Assembly: GCA_947478745.1 (NCBI GenBank)
Contig: CANJXE010000004.1
Coordinates: 1-43,416, forward strand
DNA: 43,416 nucleotides
DNA from: Actinomycetota bacterium
GTDB taxonomy: Bacteria > Actinomycetota > Thermoleophilia > Gaiellales > F1-60-MAGs149
Reading direction: 5' to 3'
Below are positions 14,753 to 25,094 of the stretch, in pieces. The position numbers were made by a program, and so were the translations under genes. A model generated the notes under the pieces. It ran no database searches. It was given only the letters and a program-made list of their open reading frames with translations, and was not told the origin of the DNA. Numbering within the stretch: the stretch's first letter is position 1; every line of letters begins with the position of its first letter.

Positions 14753-16057
14753 TCAGCGACCGGCGAAAGCGTCCACGAGCGACTCCTCGAGGATGGCGAA
14801 GCCCTCGTCGAGGTCCTGCTCGGTGGCGACGAGCGGCACGAGCACGCGCACCGCGTTTGCGTACAGCCCGGAGCCCATCAGGATCAGGCCACGCTCGCGC
14901 GCCAGCGTGACGATGCGCCCGACCTCCTCGGCCGCCGGCTCCTTCGTGGCGCGATCCTTGACGAGCTCGATCGCGAGCATCGCACCCAGCCCACGCACCT
15001 CGCCGACGCACTCGTGCCGCGAGGCGATCGCGTCGAGCCGTGCGCGCAGGTCGTCGCCGAAGGCCCTGGCGTGGGCCTGAAAGTCGGGGTCGAGCACCTG
15101 ATCGAGCGCGACGATCGCCGCCGCGCAGGCGACGGGGTTGCCGCCGAAGGTGCCACCGAGGCCGCCCGGATGGACCGCGTCGAGCAGATCGGCACGGCCG
15201 GTCACGCCGGAGATCGGCATGCCGCCGCCCATCGACTTGGCCCACGTGGCGAGATCGGGCGAGATGCCGTGGTGCTCGATCGCCGATGGCGTGCCGGTGC
15301 GTCCCATGCCCGACTGCACCTCGTCGCTGATGTAGAGGATGCCGTGCTCCTGGCAGATCGCATGGATGCCATGGATGAACTCGGTCGGCATCGCCAGGAA
15401 GCCGCCCTCGCCCTGCACGGGCTCGAGGATGACCGCGGCGACCTGCGACGGATCGATCTGGCTCTTGAGCACCTTGCGGAAGCCGTCGAGCGCCTGCTCG
15501 GTCGAGATCCCGCGGTACAGGTACGGCGCCGGGGCCCGGTAGATCTCCGGCGCGTACGGCCCCATGCCCTTCTTGTACGGCATCGGCTTGGACGTCAGCG
15601 TCATGCCCATCAGCGTGCGTCCGTGGAAGCCCTGATCGAAGCAGATGATCGCATCGCGGCCCGTGGCGTAGCGCGCGATCTTGATCGCGTTCTCAACGGC
15701 CTCGGCGCCGGAGTTGAGCAGCAGGCCCTTGAACGGGCCGTCGCCGGGATGGCACGCAACCATGCGCTTGACGGTCTCGATGTAGCCCTCGTACTGCACC
15801 ACCGAGTACATCTGGTGCATGTAGCGCGCGGCCTGCTCCTGCACGGCGGCGACGACCGCCTCCGGCGTGTGGCCGCAGTTGAGCGAGCCGATGCCGCCGA
15901 CGAAGTCGATGTACTCGCGCCCCTCGACGTCCGTGATCCGCGCGCCGTGCGCGTGGTCGGCGAACAGCGGCTGCGTGAAGACGGATGCCGACACCCAGCG
16001 CTCGCGCTCTGCCTGCAGCGCGGCGGTCTTCGTTCCGGTTCCCTGGTCGATCGCCAT
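14753..16057 (-). CDS. class-III PLP aminotransferase, 4-aminobutyrate transaminase-like
   Basis: 434 residues, fold type I PLP enzyme. Motifs: RITDVEGREYIDFVGGIGSLNCGHTPEAVV, LNSGAEAVENAIKIAR (cofactor phosphate), GFHGRT, LEPVQGEGGF, ISDEVQSGMGRTG (Asp contacting the pyridine nitrogen), and the Schiff-base Lys in WAKSMGGGMPISG. The pattern closely follows GabT/5-aminovalerate transaminases, which move the amino group of omega-amino acids to 2-oxoglutarate. GGAGG lies about 6-7 nt before the ATG at 16057. It is divergent from another class-III aminotransferase 118 bp away. The exact substrate is not deducible. Confidence 0.88.
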   Translation of the reverse strand: MAIDQGTGTKTAALQAERERWVSASVFTQPLFADHAHGARITDVEGREYIDFVGGIGSLNCGHTPEAVVAAVQEQAARYMHQMYSVVQYEGYIETVKRMVACHPGDGPFKGLLLNSGAEAVENAIKIARYATGRDAIICFDQGFHGRTLMGMTLTSKPMPYKKGMGPYAPEIYRAPAPYLYRGISTEQALDGFRKVLKSQIDPSQVAAVILEPVQGEGGFLAMPTEFIHGIHAICQEHGILYISDEVQSGMGRTGTPSAIEHHGISPDLATWAKSMGGGMPISGVTGRADLLDAVHPGGLGGTFGGNPVACAAAIVALDQVLDPDFQAHARAFGDDLRARLDAIASRHECVGEVRGLGAMLAIELVKDRATKEPAAEEVGRIVTLARERGLILMGSGLYANAVRVLVPLVATEQDLDEGFAILEESLVDAFAGR

Positions 16058-16175
16058 TGATGGCCTCCATGCCGCGTTCGGCGGCGCTCGCGATGCGCAG
16101 CAGCATAGCCGCGCGCCCGTGCCGCGAGCGAGTCCCCGTGGCGTCCCGTACCATGCGCGCAGGAGGCGATACCCA

Positions 16176-17564
16176 ATGGCGACACTCGATACCGCAAAGT
16201 TGCAGGAGCAGGCGATCAAGCACCTGTGGCTGCATTTCACGCAGATGGCCGGCTACGACCCCGACAAGCACCCGGTGATGGTGCGCGGTGAGGGCATCCA
16301 TCTGGTCGATTCCAACGGCAACCGCTACATGGACTTCCTCAGCGGCCTGTTCACCGTCCAGATCGGCTACTCGTACGGCGAGGAGATCGGCCGGGCCATG
16401 CTCGAGCAGGCCATGGAGCTCCCGTACTACACGAACTGGACCTACTCGCATCCGCGCGCGATCGAGCTCGCGACGAAGATGGCCGAGATCACGCCGGACA
16501 GCATCAACCGCTCGTTCTTCGTGTCGGGCGGTTCCGAGGGCGTCGAGGGTGCCATCAAGCTGTCGCGCGAGTACCACCACGCCAACGGCGAGCCCATGCG
16601 CCGCAAGGTCATCGCCCGCAAGATCGCGTACCACGGCACCACCTACGGCGCGCTCTCGCTGACCGGGATCACCAGCATCCGCACGCCCTTCGAGCCGCTG
16701 ATGTCCGGCGTGCGCCACGTAGAGCCGACGAACCCGTACCGCTGCAAGTACTGCGCCGATCAGGGCGGCTGCAACCTCAAGTGCGCCGACGAGGTCGCCG
16801 AGGTGATCGAGTTCGAGGGCCCGGAGACGGTCGGCATGGTGATCATGGAGCCGGTGCAGAACGCCGGCGGCTGCTTCACCCCGCACGAGGACTACCACCG
16901 TCGCGTCGGCGAGATCTGCCGCGAGTACGGCGTCCTGCACGCCGCCGACGAGACGATCTGCGGCTTCGGCCGCGTCGGGGAGTGGTTCGGCTCGCAGCGC
17001 TACAACTACGAGCCCGACATCATCACGTGCGCCAAGGGCCTGACCTCCGGCTACCAGCCGATGGGCGCCGTGATGTTCGGCGATCGCATCGCGAACAAGT
17101 TGCTCGAGACCGAGAGCATGTACCTCCACGGGATCACGTTCGGCGGTCATCCGATCGTCGCAGCCGCTGCGCTGAAGAACCTCGAGATCATGGAGCGCGA
17201 GGGCGTCATCGAGAACGTCCGCAACAACCAGGACTACCTCCGCGACCAGCTGCTCGGCCTCATGGAGCGCTACGAGATCATCGGCGACGTCCGCGGTGCC
17301 GGCTACTTCTGGGCCATGGAGCTCGTCAAGGATCCGGCCACGAAGGAGACCTTCAACGAGGAGGAGTGCAACATCCTGCTGCGCGACTTCCTCTCGCCGA
17401 CGCTGCTCAAGGAGGGCCTGCTCTGCCGCGCGGACGATCGCGGCGACCCGGCCATCCAGATCTCGCCGCCGCTGATCACCACGCGCGCGCAGATCGACGA
17501 GGCCATCGCGGTCTTCGATCGCGTGCTGCCCGAGGCGCAGAACCGGATGGCGAAGCTGCGCTGA
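16176..17564 (+). CDS. class-III aminotransferase with cysteine-rich insert
   Basis: 462 residues, omega-amino-acid/diamine aminotransferase type. Motifs: GNRYMDFLSGLFTVQIGYSYG, FVSGGSEGVEGAIKLSR, YHGTTYGALS, ADETICGFGRVGEWF and the PLP Lys in ITCAKGLTSGYQPMG. A four-cysteine segment, RCKYCADQGGCNLKCADEV, lies in the middle; class-III enzymes of this branch often have a shorter Cys pair there. ATG 16176 has AGGAGG at 16161-16166. Divergent from the GabT-like gene, so both may respond to the same amine. Substrates such as putrescine, beta-alanine or taurine are possible; I cannot choose. Confidence 0.85.
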   Translation: MATLDTAKLQEQAIKHLWLHFTQMAGYDPDKHPVMVRGEGIHLVDSNGNRYMDFLSGLFTVQIGYSYGEEIGRAMLEQAMELPYYTNWTYSHPRAIELATKMAEITPDSINRSFFVSGGSEGVEGAIKLSREYHHANGEPMRRKVIARKIAYHGTTYGALSLTGITSIRTPFEPLMSGVRHVEPTNPYRCKYCADQGGCNLKCADEVAEVIEFEGPETVGMVIMEPVQNAGGCFTPHEDYHRRVGEICREYGVLHAADETICGFGRVGEWFGSQRYNYEPDIITCAKGLTSGYQPMGAVMFGDRIANKLLETESMYLHGITFGGHPIVAAAALKNLEIMEREGVIENVRNNQDYLRDQLLGLMERYEIIGDVRGAGYFWAMELVKDPATKETFNEEECNILLRDFLSPTLLKEGLLCRADDRGDPAIQISPPLITTRAQIDEAIAVFDRVLPEAQNRMAKLR

Positions 17565-17572
17565 TGCTTCCG

Positions 17573-18742
17573 TCAGGCGGGCTCGGCCGTCGTGCGTCCC
17601 GCGCTCCCGCGCATGGACAGCACGAGCCCGAGCCCGCCGATGGCGAAGATCGTGCCGAACAGGTAGACCGCCCCGTACCCGGAGGCATTCGAGATGTAGC
17701 CGAGCGAGGCGCCCCCCACGAGCGTGCCGAGATCGAAGCCGGCGGTGTACACGGCGAGGGCGGAGTTGCGCTGTGCCCGGCTCGTGCGATCCACGGCCAT
17801 CAGCCCGAGGGATGGGAACAGGAGCGACCAGGCGATGCCGCACACGGCGCCGCCGACGGCACCTGCCGGCCAGCTCGGGGCGATCGCGATGATCGTGACG
17901 CCGACGGCGGCCAGCGCAAACGAGATCAGCCCCGAGCGGAACGCGCCGATGCGATCGGGCAGGTGTCCAATCACGATCCGCCCGAGGAACGTCGCCGCGC
18001 CGTAGGCGGCGATCACGTACGCCCCACCGCCGCCGCCGCGCTGGTCGAAGGTGAGCACGGCGAAGCCCGTGATGGTGGCCATCACGACGGCGCCGAACAT
18101 CAGACCGATGCTCGGCCGCATCGCGGCGCGCGGCACCGAGAAGCCGACCTGCACGCTATGCGGCGCGGGCGCGGCGACGCCGATCATGGCCAGCAGGGCG
18201 AAGGCGGGCGCGACGGTCATCACGAGGATCGCGGCTCGCTCGCCGACGTGGTCAAGCAGCACCTGGGCCAGGATCGGCCCGATCGTCAGTCCCGCCCAGA
18301 CGCACAATCCGAACAGCGACATCGCCTGCCCGCGACGATTGTCGGGCGCGAGGTTCACCGCCCAGGCCAGGCCGGCGGTGAACATGCAGGCCTGGCCCAG
18401 CCCCTGCACGATGCGGGCGAGGAAGAGCAGCCATTCCGTGTTCGCGTTGACGAACAGGAAGAGGACGCCAGCCAGCAGGAGCAGCGCGAAGCCGATCATG
18501 AACACGGACCGCACGCCGCGCCGGTCCATGCCATACCCGGCGAAGAAGCGGCAGATCAGCGCGCTGGCGGCGAACACGGTCAGCGTCCAGCCGACGACCA
18601 CATCCGTCTGGTGCATATCGGTCCGGACGATCTCCGGAACGATGGCGTAGGCGGCGCCGAGCGCGATGAATCCCCCGAGCCCGGCGAGCACGATGCGGGC
18701 GAAGGCGATGCGGTTGGGGGATCGCAGGTGCCAGTCGCGCAT
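17573..18742 (-). CDS. MFS transporter
   Basis: 389-residue permease with about 12 hydrophobic segments. The conserved loop between helices 2 and 3 is FFAGYGMDRRGVRSVFMIG, and the second-half equivalent is GRIVIGHLPDRIGAFRSG. No substrate-specific motif is recognised. It ends 8 bp from the end of the convergent aminotransferase. The start at ATG 18742 is supported by a TATCCT -10 box ending 6 nt upstream (18754-18749), implying a leaderless mRNA. Its neighbours suggest export or uptake of amino acids or amines, as inference. Confidence 0.82.
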   Translation of the reverse strand: MRDWHLRSPNRIAFARIVLAGLGGFIALGAAYAIVPEIVRTDMHQTDVVVGWTLTVFAASALICRFFAGYGMDRRGVRSVFMIGFALLLLAGVLFLFVNANTEWLLFLARIVQGLGQACMFTAGLAWAVNLAPDNRRGQAMSLFGLCVWAGLTIGPILAQVLLDHVGERAAILVMTVAPAFALLAMIGVAAPAPHSVQVGFSVPRAAMRPSIGLMFGAVVMATITGFAVLTFDQRGGGGGAYVIAAYGAATFLGRIVIGHLPDRIGAFRSGLISFALAAVGVTIIAIAPSWPAGAVGGAVCGIAWSLLFPSLGLMAVDRTSRAQRNSALAVYTAGFDLGTLVGGASLGYISNASGYGAVYLFGTIFAIGGLGLVLSMRGSAGRTTAEPA

Positions 18743-18748
18743 GGCGTC

Positions 18749-18754
18749 AGGATA
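18749..18754 (-). promoter_or_regulatory. -10 box, leaderless start of the MFS gene
   Basis: TATCCT on the minus strand, 6 nt before ATG 18742. Confidence 0.5.
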
Positions 18755-18772
18755 CGGGCAGCCACCTACCCG

Positions 18773-18802
18773 TTGCGCGAGAGCGCCTATTGGGGATACA
18801 CT
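18773..18802 (+). promoter_or_regulatory. promoter of the leucine leader and BCAA operon
   Basis: TTGCGC (18773-18778), 18-nt spacer, TACACT (18797-18802). The expected start of transcription is at about 18809, right before the leader ATG at 18811. Confidence 0.6.
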
Positions 18803-18810
18803 TGGCGGCG

Positions 18811-18939
18811 ATGCGCACGACGTCGCACATGCTTGAAGGGACTCCCGGCCGCTCGGCATTCGCCAGCGGCCATGGGGTCGTGGCGTCTTGCCCACAGTCC
18901 TCGTTCCTCCTCCTCGTCAGCCTCCTCCTTCCCCGTTAA
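18811..18939 (+). CDS. leucine-rich leader peptide (transcription attenuator) of the leu-ilv operon
   Basis: 42-codon frame from ATG 18811 (8 nt after the -10 box, so probably leaderless) to TAA 18937-18939. An internal in-frame GTG at 18880 would give the 19-residue form MASCPQSSFLLLVSLLLPR. Codons 18907-18930 hold six Leu and one Val in eight positions (CTC CTC CTC GTC AGC CTC CTC CTT), the hallmark of a leader peptide that measures charged tRNA-Leu. It ends 99 bp before leuA, the first enzyme of leucine synthesis. The stop codon sits in the loop of a small hairpin (TTCCCC 18929-18934 with GGGGAA 18940-18945). The alternative start sites leave the exact length open. Confidence 0.72.
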   Translation: MRTTSHMLEGTPGRSAFASGHGVVASCPQSSFLLLVSLLLPR

Positions 18940-18976
18940 GGGGAATGCATTGGCCTACGCGCCGCCTGTCCGGCGC
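18929..18976 (+). promoter_or_regulatory. attenuator hairpins downstream of the leader peptide
   Basis: Two hairpins: TTCCCC/GGGGAA (18929-18945, loop with the leader stop codon) and GCGCCG/CGGCGC (18959-18976). The TTCCCC arm could instead pair with GGGGAA in the leuA ribosome-binding site (19031-19036), giving mutually exclusive folds. No U-run follows, so termination could be Rho-dependent or control could be at translation. Confidence 0.5.
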
Positions 18977-19038
18977 ATGAAACGACGAGACAACAGGACC
19001 GGTACGTGCAAGCGCACCGCATTTCAGAAGGGGGAACG

Positions 19039-20583
<1,545 letters not shown>

Positions 20584-20609
20584 CCTGTAGCACGAGAACG
20601 GAGCATCAC

Positions 20610-21653
20610 GTGAAGATCGCAGTCCTCCCCGGTGACGGCATCGGCCCCGAGACCACGCGCGTCGCGCTGGCCGTCCTCGCGGCCGCCGGCGAGGCCCACG
20701 GTTTCACGGCCGACTGCACCGAGTATCCCTTCGGCGGCAACGCGATCGACTCGCACGGGGACCCGTTCCCCGCCGAGACGCGAGCAGCGCTGCCGCAGGC
20801 CGATGCCGTCCTGAAGGGCGCCGTCGGCGGGCCGAAGTGGGACGTCGGCGAGGTCCGCCCCGAGCAGGGCCTGCTCGCGCTGCGGGCCGAGCTGAAGGCC
20901 TTCGCCAACATCCGCCCGATCAAGATGTGGACGAGCAAGCTGCAGTCTCCCCTGCGCCCCGAGCTGGTCGAGGGGCTCGACATGATCATCATCCGCGAGC
21001 TCACCGGCGGCCTCTACTTCGGCCCCAAGGAGCTCACGGCCGAGACCGGCATGGACACCTGCCGCTACTCGGTCGAGGAGGTCGAGCGCGTGGCCCGCTT
21101 CGCCTTCGACCTGGCGCGCACGCGCCGCGGCAAGGTGTGCTCCGTCGACAAGCAGAACGTCCTGTCCAGCTCGAAGCTGTGGCGCCAGGTCGTGCTCGAG
21201 CGCGTGGCGCCGGACTACCCGGACATCGAGCTCTCCCACCAGCTCGTCGACTCGATGGCGATGAAGCTGGTCGAGCAGCCGCTGGCCTACGACGTGATCG
21301 TCACCGAGAACATGTTCGGCGACATCCTGTCCGATCTCGCCGCGAGCATCTCGGGCGGGATCGGCCTGGCTCCGAGCTCCTCGCTCGGCGCCGCTCGCCC
21401 CGGGCTCTACGAGGCGATTCACGGCTCGGCACCGGACATCGCCGGGCGGGGCATCGCGAACCCGACCGCCATGGTGTTGACCGTCGCGATGATGCTCCGC
21501 GATCTCGACCAGCGCGCAGCTGCCGATGCGATCGAGGCCGCAGCGATTCACTGCCTCGAGCACGGACCGACCACGCCGGACCTCGGCGGTTCGGCAACGA
21601 CCGACGAGGTCGGTGCGGCGATTGCCGCACTGATCGCAAAGGGGAACGCATGA
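20610..21653 (+). CDS. leuB: 3-isopropylmalate dehydrogenase
   Basis: 347-residue NAD-dependent beta-decarboxylating dehydrogenase. Features: [36 protein letters not shown] (catalytic Tyr), [13 protein letters not shown] (catalytic Lys), [28 protein letters not shown] (metal Asp) and [24 protein letters not shown] start at 20610 with GGAG about 7 nt upstream. leuCD are not in this window, so the isomerase is encoded elsewhere. The last four bases overlap the start of ilvB (ATGA). Confidence 0.95.
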   Translation: MKIAVLPGDGIGPETTRVALAVLAAAGEAHGFTADCTEYPFGGNAIDSHGDPFPAETRAALPQADAVLKGAVGGPKWDVGEVRPEQGLLALRAELKAFANIRPIKMWTSKLQSPLRPELVEGLDMIIIRELTGGLYFGPKELTAETGMDTCRYSVEEVERVARFAFDLARTRRGKVCSVDKQNVLSSSKLWRQVVLERVAPDYPDIELSHQLVDSMAMKLVEQPLAYDVIVTENMFGDILSDLAASISGGIGLAPSSSLGAARPGLYEAIHGSAPDIAGRGIANPTAMVLTVAMMLRDLDQRAAADAIEAAAIHCLEHGPTTPDLGGSATTDEVGAAIAALIAKGNA

Positions 21654-23422
21654 GCTCCACGACAATCGAGCAGGCGCGCCAGCGCACCGGGCGCATGCTC
21701 GGGTCCGAGGCGATCATCCGCTCCCTCGAGGCGGAGGGCGTCGAGATCTGCTGGGGCATTCCCGGCGGCGCGATCCTCCCGCTCTACGACGCCTTCATGG
21801 CGATCGACCACTCCATCGAGCACGTCCTCGTGCGGCATGAGCAGGGCGCTGGCCACATGGCGCAGGGCTACGCGCGTGCCACGGGCAACGTCGGCGTCTG
21901 CATCGCCACCTCCGGTCCCGGTGCCACGAACCTCGTCACGCCGATCGCCGATGCGTTCCTCGACTCTACGCCCCTGGTCGCGATCACCGGCCAGGTGCCC
22001 ACGCATCTGATCGGCACCGATGCCTTCCAGGAGGCCGACATCACGGGCATCGTGATGCCCATCGTCAAGCACTCGTTCCTCGTGCAGCGCGCCGAGGACA
22101 TCCCGAAGGCGATCCACGAGGCGTTCCACATCGCCTCCACCGGCCGTCCCGGCCCCGTGCTGGTCGACATCCCCAAGGACCTCCAGCTGACGGAGATCGA
22201 TTTCGCCTACGTCGAGGCGGTCGACCTGCCCGGCTACAGCGCCGAGTTCCCGCGTCAGCTGGACGGCGTCGATGCGGCCGCCGAGCTGATCGCCCAGGCG
22301 CGCAAGCCGGTACTGTACGTCGGCGGCGGCGTCATCAACGGCGAGGGCTCCGACGACCTGATCCTGCTCGCCGAGGCGCTGCAGGTGCCCGTCACGACGA
22401 CGCTGCTGGCCAAGGGTGCCTTCCCCGACTCGCATCCCCTGTCGGTGCAGATGCCGGGCATGCACGGCTCGAAGTACGCCAACTGGACGATCCATCGCTC
22501 CGACCTGCTGATCACGGTCGGCGCGCGCTTCGATGACCGCGTGACGGGCAAGCTCGATGCGTTCGCCCCGGGCGCCAAGATCATCCACTTCGACATCGAC
22601 CCCGCCGAGATCTCCAAGAACCGCACGGCCGACGTCGCGCTGATCGGCGAGCTGCGCACCACGCTCCCGGCGCTGCGCGATGCCGTCCTCGCCCGCGCCG
22701 ACAATGCCGAGCGGCAGGAGCAGCAGGGCGATTGGCTGCGCGACGTCCAGGGCTGGCGCCGCGACAATCCCTTCCGCTACAAGAAGGGCGAGAAGCTCAA
22801 GCCGCAGTACGTCATCGAGGCCTTCGGCAAGGCCCTCAAGGGCAAGGACGCGATCTGGGTGACGGGCGTCGGCCAGCACCAGATGTGGGCCGCGCAGTTC
22901 CTCTCGATCGACGGCCCGCGCCGCTGGCTCACCTCGGGTGGCCTCGGCACGATGGGCTTCGGCGTTCCCGCCGCAATCGGTGCGCAGCAGGGCTGCCCCG
23001 ACGCGTACGTCGTCAACTTCGACGGCGACGGCTGCTTCCAGATGACGCTGCAGGAGCTGGCCACGGCCGTCTGCTACGACGTGCCCGTCATCCACGCGGT
23101 GATGAACAACGGCTGGCTCGGCATGGTCCGCCAGTGGCAGGAGCTGTTCCACGGCGAGCGCTACTCCGAGACGAACCTGTTCGGCACGATCCCGGACTTC
23201 GTCAAGCTCGCGGACGCCTACGGCTGCCTCGCGTTGCGCGCGGAGACCGAGGCGGAGGTCGATGCCGTCGTCGCCGAGGCGATCGCCGCTCGCAGGCCGA
23301 CCGTGATCGACTTCCGGATCGACCATGAGGAGAAGGTCTACCCGATGGTCCCGTCCGGCGCCGCGTCGCACGAGATGATCGATCAGGCCTGGGACAACGA
23401 CTGGATTGAGGAGGGCGTCTGA
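21650..23422 (+). CDS. ilvB: acetolactate synthase large subunit
   Basis: 590-residue thiamine-diphosphate/FAD enzyme that makes acetolactate or acetohydroxybutyrate for valine, leucine and isoleucine. N-terminal PYR domain has the activating Glu in VRHEQGAGHMAQGYAR and SGPGATNLVTPIADA; a central FAD domain contains GGGVINGEG and VGARFDDRVTGK; the C-terminal PP domain has the TPP motif GDGCFQMTLQELATAV...NN. Overlaps leuB by four bases and ilvN by one, so synthesis of the two subunits is coupled. Confidence 0.96.
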   Translation: MSSTTIEQARQRTGRMLGSEAIIRSLEAEGVEICWGIPGGAILPLYDAFMAIDHSIEHVLVRHEQGAGHMAQGYARATGNVGVCIATSGPGATNLVTPIADAFLDSTPLVAITGQVPTHLIGTDAFQEADITGIVMPIVKHSFLVQRAEDIPKAIHEAFHIASTGRPGPVLVDIPKDLQLTEIDFAYVEAVDLPGYSAEFPRQLDGVDAAAELIAQARKPVLYVGGGVINGEGSDDLILLAEALQVPVTTTLLAKGAFPDSHPLSVQMPGMHGSKYANWTIHRSDLLITVGARFDDRVTGKLDAFAPGAKIIHFDIDPAEISKNRTADVALIGELRTTLPALRDAVLARADNAERQEQQGDWLRDVQGWRRDNPFRYKKGEKLKPQYVIEAFGKALKGKDAIWVTGVGQHQMWAAQFLSIDGPRRWLTSGGLGTMGFGVPAAIGAQQGCPDAYVVNFDGDGCFQMTLQELATAVCYDVPVIHAVMNNGWLGMVRQWQELFHGERYSETNLFGTIPDFVKLADAYGCLALRAETEAEVDAVVAEAIAARRPTVIDFRIDHEEKVYPMVPSGAASHEMIDQAWDNDWIEEGV

Positions 23423-23952
23423 TGGCCACACCCGGACATCACACACTGAGCGTGCTCGTCGAGAACCGTCCGGGCGTGCTGTCGCGCGTCTCGGGCCTGT
23501 TCTCGCGTCGCGGCTTCAACATCGAGAGCCTGGCCGTCGGCCCGACGGAGCGGCACGATCGCTCCGTCATCACGATCCGCGTCGACTGCACCCGGCACTC
23601 CGTCGAGCAGGTCGTCAAGCAGCTCGACAAGCTGATCGACGTCATCCACGTCCTCGAGGTCCTGCCGGACATGGCGATCGAGCGCGAGCTCCTGCTGGTC
23701 AAGGTGCAGGCCGACGCTGCGCACCGTCTGGAGATCATGCGCATGGCAGAGGTCTTCAACGCCCGCGTCGTCGATGCCGGCGCCGAGTCCCTCCTGCTGG
23801 AGTGCGTGGAGCATCCCGACCGCCTCGCGGCACTCGAGGAACTGCTGTCCCCGTACACGATCGTGGAGGCCGTTCGCACGGGCCGCGTCGCGATGACGCG
23901 GGCCTCGATCGCCAACGGCGAGTCCCGTCCGCCGCTGCGAATCGTCGGGTAA
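23422..23952 (+). CDS. ilvN: acetolactate synthase small (regulatory) subunit
   Basis: 176 residues. An N-terminal ACT domain (HTLSVLVENRPGVLSRVSGLFSRRGFNIESLAVGPTE) binds valine and transmits feedback inhibition to IlvB; the C-terminal half (ERELLLVKV...) is the second ALS small-subunit domain. Starts inside the ilvB stop (TGATG). Usual length for the actinobacterial form. Confidence 0.95.
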   Translation: MATPGHHTLSVLVENRPGVLSRVSGLFSRRGFNIESLAVGPTERHDRSVITIRVDCTRHSVEQVVKQLDKLIDVIHVLEVLPDMAIERELLLVKVQADAAHRLEIMRMAEVFNARVVDAGAESLLLECVEHPDRLAALEELLSPYTIVEAVRTGRVAMTRASIANGESRPPLRIVG

Positions 23953-24033
23953 ACGCGCCACCGATCGCGAACCGCACGTACATTTCACCTCTGGCGCCTA
24001 GCGCCACCACCTGACACGAGAAGGAAGAACCGC

Positions 24034-25050
24034 ATGGCCACCCTCTACTACGAGTCCGACGGCGATTTCGGCGCCCTCCAGGGCAAGAAGATCGTCGTCG
24101 TCGGCTATGGCTCGCAGGGCCATGCTCACGCACTCAACCTGCGCGACTCCGGCGCTGACGTCACCGTCGCCGTCCGCCCCAACTCCGCCGGCTGGACGCG
24201 TGCCGAGAGCCACGGCTGGACGCCGCAGGCGCCGGTCGACGCGGTCAAGGACGCCGATGTCGTCGCCATCATGGTCCCGGACCAGGTGCAGGGCGAGCTG
24301 TGGAACGGCTCCCTCAAGGACGCCGTCAAGCCCGGTGCCACGATTCTGTTCACGCACGGCTTCTCGGTCCACTTCGGCATCATCGAGCCGCCTGCTGGCT
24401 CCAACGTGATCATGTGCGCCCCCAAGGGCCCCGGACATCTCGTTCGCCGCGTCTACACCGAGGGCGGCGGCGTGCCCGCGCTCATCGCCATCGAGAAGGA
24501 CGACGCCGGCTCCGCTCGCGACATCGCGATGGCCTGGGCCATCGGCATCGGCTCGGCTCGTGCCGGCGTCATCGAGACGACGTTCCGCGAGGAGACCGAG
24601 AGCGACCTCTTCGGCGAGCAGGCCGTGCTCTGCGGCGGCGCCACCGCGCTGATCCAGGCCGGCTTCGAGACGCTGGTCGAGGGTGGCTACGCCCCCGAGA
24701 TCGCGTACTTCGAGGTGCTGCACGAGCTCAAGCTGATCGTCGACCTGCTCTACGAAGGCGGCATGGACTGGATGCGCTACTCCATCTCCGACACCGCCGA
24801 GTACGGCGACCTCACGCGCGGTCCGCGCGTGATCGGCCCGGAGAGCAAGGCCGCCATGAAGGAGATCCTCAAGGAGATCCAGACGGGGCAGTTCGCACGG
24901 GAGTTCATCGAGGAGAACCAGAGCGGCCGCGTGACGATGCGCATGCTCCGCAAGCGCGCCGCCGAGAGCCAGCTCGAGGAAGTCGGCGCCGAGCTCCGCT
25001 CGATGATGCCGTTTGTGTCCCAGGCCCGTAACAAGGCCGAGCAGGCATAG
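24034..25050 (+). CDS. ilvC: ketol-acid reductoisomerase
   Basis: 338 residues, class I. NADPH-binding motif VVGYGSQGHAHALNLRDSG at about 23-41, then APKGPGHLVRR, and the C-terminal knotted domain with metal ligands in ETTFREETESDLFGEQAVLCGG and EVLHELKLIVDLLYEGG. Isomerises and reduces acetolactate and acetohydroxybutyrate. A clear AGAAGGAAG ribosome-binding site precedes ATG 24034. Last visible gene of the operon; ilvD is not present here. Confidence 0.96.
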   Translation: MATLYYESDGDFGALQGKKIVVVGYGSQGHAHALNLRDSGADVTVAVRPNSAGWTRAESHGWTPQAPVDAVKDADVVAIMVPDQVQGELWNGSLKDAVKPGATILFTHGFSVHFGIIEPPAGSNVIMCAPKGPGHLVRRVYTEGGGVPALIAIEKDDAGSARDIAMAWAIGIGSARAGVIETTFREETESDLFGEQAVLCGGATALIQAGFETLVEGGYAPEIAYFEVLHELKLIVDLLYEGGMDWMRYSISDTAEYGDLTRGPRVIGPESKAAMKEILKEIQTGQFAREFIEENQSGRVTMRMLRKRAAESQLEEVGAELRSMMPFVSQARNKAEQA

Positions 25051-25058
25051 TCGGGACG

Positions 25059-25094
25059 CGACCCGGGGTACGCTGCGAAGCGTGTCCCGGGTCG
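25059..25094 (+). promoter_or_regulatory. hairpin covering the promoter and start codon of the lipoprotein gene
   Basis: CGACCCGGG (25059-25067) pairs with 25086-25094; an inner ACGCT (25070-25074) pairs with AGCGT (25079-25083) around a GCGA tetraloop, with a symmetric gt/gt internal loop between. It starts 9 bp after the ilvC stop. It includes the TACGCT -10 box (25069-25074) and the GTG start at 25082. It may terminate ilv transcripts; in RNA reading through from ilvC it would bury the GTG start. Confidence 0.6.
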
